Positions 53,370 through 61,787 of a stretch of DNA of 64,000 nucleotides are shown piece by piece (positions within the stretch are counted from its first letter, which is position 1; each line of letters opens with the position of its first letter). The notes beneath the pieces are model-generated. The model did no database searches. It saw only the letters and a program-made list of their open reading frames with translations, and was not told the DNA's origin. This DNA comes from Rhipicephalus microplus. Its lineage: Eukaryota; Arthropoda; Arachnida; Ixodida; Ixodidae. The translations under genes were made by a program, and so were the position numbers. Where the stretch lies: the NCBI RefSeq assembly GCF_043290135.1, contig NW_027464602.1:4030001-4094000 (forward strand), given 5' to 3'.

Positions 53370-53458
53370 AGATCGTGTAAAATAGGACCGTGTAAAATGG
53401 GCCGTGTAAATAAAATAAAATGGACCATGTAAATAAACAGGATCGTGTAAAATGTCGT
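53370..53458 (+). repeat. Short degenerate minisatellite
   Basis: Imperfect repeats of about 14-18 bases built on ga(c/t)cgtgtaaaat: gatcgtgtaaaatag, gaccgtgtaaaatgg, gccgtgtaaataaa, gaccatgtaaataaa, gatcgtgtaaaatg. At least five copies. Confidence 0.65.
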
Positions 53459-54842
53459 TTTCGTGTGCAACTGTAGTTGTGGTTGTGCTGAATGACCTTT
53501 CTTTATATACACTACATAACAAACTTGCTCCTTTAGAGTCGAGTGCATCTTCGGATCGATTGTAAATGTTTGCATATGCGAGGCCTTAAGTTTTATAAGA
53601 AATTGCTCAGTGTGCCACGAGGAAATGTGGGTTCAGCGAAAATTTGCATATCATTATATACAACTCTTAAAGCCTTGTCTACAACTTTGGGCAGGTTGAC
53701 TTTGAGCAGAAAACGAGGAGCACCAGCAGCCCCCAAAAAAGAGCAAGCACCCTCCAAGCTCCCGAAGCTCTCTTCGACAGGAACATCATGGTCACTGTGT
53801 GGCATTGAAAGCCATTGCAAGGAGTGCCTTATCAGTACACTGTGCTGCTCTTTCATCGCAGAAGACGAAGTTGACCACTCTAGAGGAACTTCATGCTGTG
53901 TATTGTGAGTGCTTCAGTGGTTTTGTTTTTGTCCAGCCAGCAGTTAAGAAATCATGTGTCAGATTTAGCCGGGATGGCTAGAGGGAGTCGGGCAGGCATG
54001 TTTGGACATTTGTCTAGCCAATTTTCGCACTGGTCCTGTTGGAGTTACTGCCACAATCACAGAAGCTACGTAACCTCTCTAAATGTACAGATGTGTCGGG
54101 GAAGATTAGCTGCATTAGGTTTTTCTATAACTGATAGCTGCCAGCATTCTTCATTATATAGGAGTTTTGTTCCTTACTTATGGGTGTAAAGTCCTCCACA
54201 GAAAAAATGCAACACGTCTACTTCCAGAAGGCTCCAAGGCCCTACTTGTAGGTTTTTTCGGCTTGTATCGTAAGCACCTTGTTTGGGTGTACATGAACAT
54301 TTTATAAACATGTACAGCGAAAAATTTGGGTGGCCGGTCGTTTTGTTGTTATCATGTTCCTCGCAGTATTCTTAAGCATGTTGTGCATTACGTTGTCAAT
54401 CTGGTTCATGTGCATAGAAGATATTACGAAGTTTTAGGCTACAGTATAAAAAGCCTGGAAGCAAGCTATCAATAATTTTTTAACAGAGTTGCTTAATCTC
54501 ATACATGATACATCACTAAACTTTCGTGGGTATTCATCAATGTAAGCTCGTCTTAGTGTTATCCAAAATGAAGATGTGAGTCGACAGATGGAAACATCTA
54601 GTAATCAGGGTGAACAGTGGAAGTGCCTCAGACAGGCTGGCCGATGTTGCGATAGGAGGACCTAATTTTTAGAAGTCACATTGTCATCCTTGGCGTGTTA
54701 GTTTAAATAAGGTCAGTAATGACATCATCTTTTGCTGTAGGCGTGTGTGCCTGTTGGAAATGTTTGTCTGAGAAAAAAAATACCTATAACGCAGAAGAGT
54801 GCAGCCCTTGCTTCTTTTCAAGTTAGGTTGCGCTGATACAAA
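53459..54842. other. Unassigned DNA with a weak exon-like ORF
   Basis: At 53,710-53,910 two plus-strand frames are open; one encodes a basic stretch (RKRGAPAAPKKE) and the other a Gln/Lys/Ser-rich one. A weak acceptor (tttgggcag at 53,696) and a donor-like ATT|GTGAGT (53,904) bracket it. I recognise no family. The rest of the interval is AT-rich and featureless. Confidence 0.25.
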
Positions 54843-54904
54843 GTGGTCTCTCCTCCAAAGGGAAGCAAAAAAAAGATAAATGATAGAAAAGAAGAAAAAA
54901 GAAG

Positions 54905-54976
54905 AAAGAAAAGGGGGATGCAAAGTAAAAGTAGTGCTACACTGCTCCTACTTTGCATCCCCCTTTTCTTCTTTTT
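54905..54976. other. Perfect 21-bp inverted repeat (hairpin) in purine/pyrimidine tracts
   Basis: The sequence agaaaagggggatgcaaagt is followed after about 25 bases by its reverse complement, actttgcatcccccttttct. It sits between an A/G-rich tract (54,885-54,915) and a T/C-rich tract (54,960-55,015), so the fold-back extends imperfectly outward. No microRNA-like context can be shown from sequence alone. Confidence 0.75.
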
Positions 54977-55346
54977 TTTTCTCTTGTTTTCTTTTTTCAC
55001 CTTTTTTGTTACATTTGCATTGTCCCATCTAGTGCATGAATCAATGACACATGGCTTTGCTATAGCAAAGATGCTTATGAAGTGTTGGATTGAACAGTGC
55101 ATTGTACTTCATTCAGTTAATTACAGACTGATCAGTCTTGCAATAAGTGCTTCCTGTCTATCACCACACATGTTCAAATGAAAAGTTTGTGCTTGGCTCT
55201 TAGTATGCTGGTATATAGCTTGTGTCTTGGACTACTCAAAATGAATGTTGTTTTGCTGCTGTTTATGGTAATGAATTTATCCAACATGAAAATATCTTGC
55301 CTTGCGAACTTTGTCGGACCTGCCTTTCTTTTTCTTTCCTATGCAG
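54977..55346. other. AT-rich DNA, nothing recognised
   Basis: Pyrimidine-rich at its right end, where it forms the strong acceptor tract before 55,347. No gene or repeat is recognised. Confidence 0.45.
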
Positions 55347-55430
55347 GCATTGTATGTGAGGGAGGCAGTAACAGAGAAGGGATAGCTTGAGCTTCGGAAG
55401 AATAAATGCTGGCAGTGAAGCAATTACACA
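55347..55430 (+). other. Candidate terminal exon with poly(A) signal
   Basis: A strong acceptor (ctttctttttctttcctatgcag region, ending at 55,346) is followed by a 12-codon open frame ending TAG at 55,383-55,385, and by AATAAA at 55,401-55,406. It would suit the 3' end of a short spliced transcript. Without RNA evidence it remains a pattern only. Confidence 0.25.
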
Positions 55431-57282
55431 TCAAACATCCCAGCCATTTTGCCAACCGTACTAAATGTGTTTTGAAAAAAAAATGTGCTCGGTTACTGTA
55501 TTAAAAACAGCAAAATGCTAAAATATATCGCAGAGAACAAAATATTAGGCCACGTTGGTGCCTTCTGGACTTCCCAGGTTGTCGTCTGGGTGTTGTTTGT
55601 AAAAAGTAAAAAGTGTTTCAAAAATACTGCCTTTTTACACCAAATTCGGTCTAGGTATTAAGTAAAGGTGATTGTGTGTAGTGCATGAAGCTCAGTAATA
55701 TTAGTGCAATTTTTTTGCCACATCAAAAGCAAGGAAGCAGTTCTTTTTATATGGCAAGTTATATGATTACACTTTGTCTTAAAGTAGAAATGAATTTTTG
55801 AAGTTTTCTTATGAAGGCTGTTCTCTGCATTTGATATACGACAGCTTCCGTTCCGAAGTTCTCCATGGCCCTCAATAGGAGACTTCAAAAATCATTTTCC
55901 TTATTTAAACAAAAATTGTAATGATAACACTTGCCATGTAACAAGAACTGTTTATTTGCTTTCAACTTACACATAAAAGTAATTTTCAATTAGACAAACA
56001 CACAGCTCAAGTTGCATCTCAATGTGGACAAAAACGATTATATAGTGATATTTGTAATCTGGACCTAACATTATTTTTTTTCGTGAAATATAACTTCTGT
56101 GCAGTGAGTATTTGTGGCTCAAATATTCATACAAAGTGCAGTATTGCCATACAAGAAATGCAAACGATAAACAGTTTGGCTGAATTCTTCAAAGCCTATG
56201 TAGCGGAAAAATTGCACTAATGTTACTCGACTTCAAATACTTTAAGAAGCACCTTTACTTAATATGTAGATCAAATTTGATATGGCAAGAAAAAGCGGTA
56301 CTTCGAAATTTTTCTCACAAATAACACCCGCACGACATTCTGCGAAATTCTGATGGTACCCACGTGACCACTACTTTTTTCTCTTCAAAACATTTCTGCA
56401 AATAGCTATTTTCAGGAGAGTAAATTACCATCATTTTTTAAACTATACATCTGTGATGGTCGCCAGGCAGTATGGTTTGTATGTTTGGTGTAGAATAGCC
56501 CAGTGCGAAAAACAACAAATGTCTGAGCATCCTTTGACGCTCGGGCAATTTCGAAAGCATTTGTTTGTTAGCAGCAATTCAGTTAAGCCCTTGTCTTTAT
56601 GCTTAGGCCCAGAAACAAAACACAAGTAACCAAAGTAGTCCTAAGAGTCATGCAGTCTCGCTGTTCCAAGGCTTGTGGAGCCTAATTTAGTGCAAGCTTC
56701 ACCATGTTTTAAAAATTCAGATTCAACCAACAGGTTTTGGAGGCACAGTGCATTTTCAGCTAACTTGTTTCACACCAGTTACTTTGATAAAAAGCGGGAA
56801 GTAGAGGTAAAAATACCATTTTAAAGGCATTGTAGATAATAACAAAACGGACTGCTTTCTTTTTTTGTGTGGTGCTTTGCCTGAACGCTGTGCTTTTTGT
56901 GGTATAGTTCATTGTCTAGTGAACAGAGGCCTTAAAAACTAACATTAGCCATGTTGAGGTCGATTTCCTGGTTATAGTCATAGTAGCCATATTAAAAATA
57001 TATGACTTCAAACTTGATTGTTCTTTTGAAGATGTTTTCTTGCATAATGATATTTCAGAGTCTTAGTCAATTTTGTTATAAGAAAACGTGATGTCATAAT
57101 AGGGTCACTTTTTGTAGGGTCGTTCAGTTCTACCTTACCTTTTATATTCCTAATAGAGCAGTTATTTTCAATATTGGTATTTAAAATGGAATGAGCATGC
57201 TGTATGTAGTAAGGTGTAAGCACTTACAGATAGCACATGCACACAACTTTTCTGTTGGCAGTTTATTTCTGTTATTCTTGAT
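55431..57282. other. AT-rich DNA, nothing recognised
   Basis: AT-rich sequence on both strands with only short unsupported ORFs, no repeats that I can name and no RNA gene signals. Confidence 0.45.
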
Positions 57283-57285
57283 TTA

Positions 57286-57474
57286 TATGTGGGGTTTCAC
57301 GTCCGAAAACTACGATATGATTATGAGAGACGCCGTAGTGGAGGGCACTGGAAACTTCGACCACTTGGGGTTCTTTAACGTACACCCAAATCAGCACACG
57401 TGCCCACAGCATTTCTGCCTCCATCGGAAATGGAGCCGGGGTTTGATACCGCGACATGCGGGTCAGCAGCTGAA
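57286..57474 (-). repeat. Ixodid-type SINE fragment (Ruka-like), head truncated
   Basis: The plus strand contains the phrases ggggtttcacgtccgaaaac, gagagacgccgtagtggagg, gaccacttggggttctttaa and gcctccatcggaaatg. I recognise these as the body of a SINE very common in hard-tick genomes and transcripts. The element reads on the minus strand. Its B-box region (GGTATCAAACC) is mutated, and the A-box end stops at about 57,474 instead of continuing, so the tRNA head is truncated. The name Ruka-like is from memory. Confidence 0.75.
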
Positions 57475-58025
57475 TTTCTTTTACTCTTGCTCCCCTATAT
57501 GTGTGCAGTTCGGTTATAGTTATCTGGCTTCCACAGATGTTTGATTTCACCTGCCTGGTCCTGCTTGCTTTCATGGTGATTTTAACCTTCATAACTTGCA
57601 TAGGTTTAACTCTCAAAATTGTTCAAGATGCCAATTTTGTGCACAAACTCTATAGTGTAAAGGCAGCAGATGTACATGCACACACTATTAAATGTACATT
57701 GAGAGATTTCACTTGCAGTTCATAAAGTTTTACTGTGCAGGAAGCATTTAAATCATAAATTTATACGGACATATTAATCGATTATCTCTACCATTGAAAA
57801 GCGTGACAACCTAGTTGTTTTCACTGTGGTAAGCATGCTTTTTTCTTTGATGTGGCAGAACTAATTTATACACTCATTCCTTCTATTATTCACATATGCA
57901 TAACTTGAAGGATTGTGTGCCTTACATTTTCAGTTTCATTCTGTGTGTTATATTTCTTGTGCATGTGAACTAATGTGCTAACATGTGTCTCTGACATTAT
58001 TTGTGCCAATTATTTTCATTTCCAG
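57475..58025. other. AT-rich DNA, nothing recognised
   Basis: No supported gene. The right end is pyrimidine-rich (aattattttcatttccag) and forms a candidate splice acceptor at 58,025. Confidence 0.45.
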
Positions 58026-58355
58026 GTGCCTATGAAGGACACATAAGTTCTATGGCAGTGACCTTCCAAATTTACAGTGGTGCCGGAGCCTCAAGCAGCA
58101 TTTCGCCGATCTCCACAAGGCGTTCATGATACAAACACAGCGCCACACTTTCACAGTGCTATGATTATTATTTATGTTTAAACATTTCGTTCTAAAATTG
58201 CTGTTACATTGTGTTTTGTGCCACCATACTGTGGCTTAGGTGGAGCACGTGAAATTACGGTGTAGTCACCTCATTTGTGTACCATCAACACTGCAATGTC
58301 ACCATTCACAGCTGGAGCATACAGACAAATAAAAAAATATATTGATTGTAGCAGG
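58026..58355 (+). other. Candidate terminal exon with poly(A) signal and GT-rich downstream element
   Basis: The acceptor attttcatttccag ends at 58,025. AATAAA stands at 58,328-58,333, followed within 30 bases by GT-rich ctggtgtgtat, the usual layout of a metazoan cleavage and polyadenylation site. One frame is open for about 33 codons from the acceptor and encodes nothing that I recognise. It may be a 3' UTR or non-coding exon of the transcript that starts near 47.4 kb; that link is speculative. Confidence 0.3.
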
Positions 58356-58813
58356 GCTGGTGTGTATAATAATGCTTCTCTATTGATAATAATAACTTTA
58401 TAAGTTCTTTAGGTCTTGCATAGAACACTGCATTAATGTGTTGCAATGTAACCACCATTTGTGATCGCTAGCATGTTAATTTAGTAGTTTTGTAATGTAT
58501 TTTATTTGAAAGGTAATTTTGCTTCCGCATCACGACAATTAGAAAGATGCCGATAATTCAATTCCTCATTAGGTAGCTTCTTAACACATTTGTTTCTTTC
58601 AAGCCTTTGTTTACTCATCAAGGCTGTTTCAGATAGCAAACATATTTCACCTTCATGCAACAGATTAAGAATGAAATATTCATATATATTTATACACAGT
58701 ACTTGCTTTTGCAAACAATGTGAATGGCCAATTGCTTTTACTCGAGATCTAGGATGTCCATTTGATCTTTGCAAGATGAAGCAGATAGCTGCATAGTTTC
58801 TGCATTATGCTAA
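58356..58813. other. AT-rich DNA, nothing recognised
   Basis: No gene, RNA or named repeat. It ends where the right subterminal repeats of the 20-kb element begin. Confidence 0.45.
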
Positions 58814-59050
58814 TTTCCGTAAGCTGCTTATCGGGTAATTTAGCATGATATGGCACCTTCCGTAAGCTGCGGATGTCCGCAACTTTCTGCACGATGTGGC
58901 GCTTTCCGTAAGCTGCGGATGTCCGCATCTTTTCGCATGATATGGCGCTTTCCGTAGGCTGCGCATGTTCGTATCTTTCCGCATGATGCGGCTTTCCGTA
59001 GTCCAATAATTGCGTATGTACGGATTCGTATATGCGGAACGTTTCAGTAG
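58814..59050 (-). repeat. Right terminal inverted repeat with 45-bp subterminal tandem repeats
   Basis: ttccgta(a/g)gctgcg with gatgtccgcat and (g/a)atgatatggc recurs with a 45-bp period at about 58,859, 58,904, 58,949 and 58,994; a diverged copy begins at 58,814. The 19-bp terminal repeat closes the element at 59,050. The tacggaaa core, on the minus strand, is shared with the left-end repeats, although the units differ in length. Confidence 0.7.
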
Positions 59051-61580
59051 ACTCTCACCACCGTCAGACCATTTCTTCAGAGCTATCACCCCAAAGAAAA
59101 AAAAAGCGCCGCACCACCACCGGGTGGGCTCGAACCTCCAACCATTCGGTTAACAGCCGATCGCGCTGGCCAATTGCGCCACGGAGAAAGTCCTGCTCAA
59201 CTCTCATCACCATCAGAACATATCTTCAAAGCTATCATCGCAAAGAAAAAAGCAACACAGCACTCCCGGGAGGGCTCGAACCTCCAACTTTTCGGTTAAC
59301 AGCCGATCGCGCTGGCAAAGCGCCACGGAGACAGTCCTGCTCCACTCTCACCACAATTAGAACATATCTTCAAAGCTATCAGCCCAAAGAAAAAACAAGC
59401 GCCACACCACCACCGGGTGGGCTCGAACCTCCAACTTTTCGGTTAACAGCCGATCGCGGTAGCCAATTGCGACATGGGGACCGTCCTGCTCCACTCTCAC
59501 CACCATCAGAACATTTCTTCAGAGATATCACCCCAAAGAAAAAAAAAGCGCCGCACCACCACCGGTTGGGCTAGAACCTCCAACCTTTCGGCTAACAGCC
59601 GATCGCGCTAGCCAATTGCGCCACGAAGACAGTCCTGCTCTACTCTCACCGCCATCAGAACATATCTTCAAAGCTATTACCGCAAAGAAAAAAGCAACAC
59701 ACCACTCCCGGGAGGGCTCAAAACTCCAACCTTTCGGTTAACAGCCAATCGAGCTAGCCCAATGCGCCACGGAGACAGTCTTGCTCCACTCTCACCACCA
59801 TCAGAACATATCTTCAAAGCTATCATCGCAAAGAAAAAAGCAACACAGCACTCCCGAGAGGGCTCGAAACTCCAACCTTTCGGTCAACAGCCGATCGCGC
59901 TAGCCCATTGCGCCACGGAGACAGTCTTGTTCATCTCTCACCACCATCAGAACATATCATCAAAGCTATCAGCCCAAAGAAAAAAAAAAGCACCGCACCA
60001 TTAACGGGTGGGCTCGAACCTCCAACTTTTCGCTTAACAGCCGATCGCGCTGGCATTGCGCCACGGAGACAGTCCTGCTCCACTCTCACCACAATTAGAA
60101 CATATCTTCAAAGCTATCAGCCCAAAGAAAAAAAAGCGCCGCACCACCACTTGTGGGCTCGAACCTCCAACCTTTCGGTTAACAGCAGATCGCGCTAGCC
60201 AATTGCGCCACGGAGACAATCGTGCTCCACTCTCACCACCATCAGAACATATCTTCAAAGCTATCAGCGCAAAGAAAAAAAAGCGCCACACCACCAACGG
60301 GTGGGCTCGAACCTCCAACTTTTCGGTTAACAGCCGATCGCGCTGGCCAATTGCGCCACGGAGACAGTCCTGCTCCACTCTCACCACAATTAGAACATAT
60401 CTTCAAAGCTATCAGCCCAAAGAAAAAAAAGCACCGCACCACCACTTGTGGGCTGGAACCTCCAAAATTTCGGTTAACAGCAGATCGCGCTAGCCAATTG
60501 CGCCACGGAGACAATCGTGCTCCACTCTCACCACCATCAGAACATATCTTCAAAGCTATCAGCGCAAAGAAAAAAAAGCGCCGCACCACCACCAGGTGGG
60601 CTCGAACCTCCAACCTTTCGGTTAACAGCCGATCGCGCAAGCCAATTTCGCCACGGAGACAGTCCTGCTCTACTCTCACCACCATCAGAACATATCTTCA
60701 AAGGTATCAGCCCAAAGAAAAAAAAGCGCCGCACCACCACTTGGTGGGCTCGAACCTCCGACTTTTCGGTTAACAGCCGATCGCGCTAGCCAATTGCGCC
60801 ACGGAGACAGTCCTGCTCCACTCTCACCACCGTCAGAACATTTTTTCAGAGCTAGCAGCCCAAAGAAAAAAAAGCGCTGCACCACCACCGGGTGGGCTCG
60901 AACCTCCAACATTACGGTTAACAGCCGATCGCGCTAGCCAATTGCCCCACGGAGACAGTCGTGCTCCACTTTCACCATCGTCAGAACATTTCTTCAGAGC
61001 TATCACCCCAAAGAAAAAAAAAGCGCCGCACCACCACCGATTGGGCTCGAACCTCCAACCTTTCGGTTAACAGCCGATCGCGCTAGCCAATTGTGCCACG
61101 AAGACTGTCCTGCTGCACTCTCAACACCATCAGAACATATCTTCAAAGCTATTACCGCAAAGAAAAAAGCAACACACCACTCCTGGGAGGGCTCGAGACT
61201 CCAACCTTTCGGTTAACAGCCGATCGCGCTAGCCCATTGCGCCACGGGGACAGTCTTGCTCCACTCTCACCACCATCAGAACATATCTTCAAAGCTATCA
61301 GCGCAAAGAAAAAAGCAACACACCACTCCCGGGAGGGCTCGAAACTCCAACCTTTCGATCAACAGCCGATCGCGCTAGCCCATTGCGCCACGGAGACAGT
61401 CTTGCTCCCTTCTCACCACCATCAGAACATAACTTCAAAGCTATCAGCCCAAAGAAAAAAAAGCACCAAACCACCACCGGGTGGGCTCGAACCTCCAACT
61501 TTTCGGCTAACAGCCGATCGCGCTGGCCAATTGCGCCACGGAGACAGTCCTGCTCCACTCTCACCACAATTAGAACATAT
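59051..61580 (-). repeat. tRNA-Asn-derived tandem array, block D
   Basis: About 17 monomers, same orientation as the rest. It restarts mid-monomer at the right edge of the 20-kb insertion. From about 59,620 to 61,580 it matches 29,700-31,670 at a constant 29,918-bp offset, including private variants (cattaacgggtggg, accacttgtgggc, gctagcagccc). The stretch 59,051-59,480 repeats monomers found at 29,257-29,720 in a rearranged order. The block is cut at 61,580 by the second Gypsy element. Confidence 0.92.
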
Positions 61581-61753
61581 TGTTACACGCAAGAAGTACA
61601 CGAAAAGGTTGAAAAACAGGCGAGCCTGGATGGTTCGCGTTTACTTCCACAAGGGGTCTCGAGACAGCACACCCAACGTCGTCTTCCTTCTTTACCTTTT
61701 GTCTGAATGTTCATTCGCGCTGTATGCGCCGTGCATTGCAACCGCTCGTGACA
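61581..61753 (-). repeat. Gypsy-2 3' LTR
   Basis: 173 bp with TG...CA ends: plus strand TGTTACACGC to GCTCGTGACA. The left end abuts array sequence exactly, and the right end abuts the polypurine tract. Length and ends are typical of small Gypsy LTRs. The second copy is outside the window, so the boundary rests on these landmarks. Confidence 0.75.
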
Positions 61754-61764
61754 TTTCCCCGTTG
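61754..61764 (-). promoter_or_regulatory. Gypsy-2 polypurine tract
   Basis: On the minus strand AACGGGGAAA stands directly before the TGTCACGAGC start of the 3' LTR. Confidence 0.65.
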
Positions 61765-61787
61765 GCAGACGAAGCCCGCCGGGCGAG

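Larger units (their letters stand above)
39010..59050. mobile_element. 20-kb insertion bounded by imperfect terminal inverted repeats
   Basis: The array monomer is cut after ggaccgtcc (39,009) and resumes at actctcaccacc (59,051). The insert starts CTACTGAAAAGTTCCGTAT, and its end read on the other strand is CTACTGAAACGTTCCGCAT, matching at 17 of 19 positions. The paralogous block near 29,555-29,580 has the unbroken monomer, with only six bases (tgctcc) missing at the insertion point. No clear target duplication is present, although TA lies just inside both ends. Without the nested Gypsy element (5152 bp including one target copy) it is about 14.9 kb. I recognise no transposase, so the superfamily is unknown. 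It could be a large autonomous element with an intron-rich or decayed transposase gene, or host DNA mobilised between two ends. Confidence 0.65.

Noticed and set aside
54843..55181. ORF of 112 codons with a hydrophobic Phe/Leu run resembling a membrane segment
   Set aside because: The hydrophobic run is the translation of the T/C-rich arm of the fold-back and the basic run is the A/G-rich arm, so low-complexity DNA explains it.
39010..59050. Polinton/Maverick element
   Set aside because: The size fits, but there are no polymerase B, packaging ATPase, protease or capsid ORFs, and the ends are neither long inverted repeats nor of the usual AG...CT type. The only integrase belongs to the nested Gypsy element.
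24600..61580. The large duplications as assembly artefacts
   Set aside because: Copies differ by private single-base changes and by gain or loss of whole monomers, which argues for real duplication. I cannot exclude local errors without reads.
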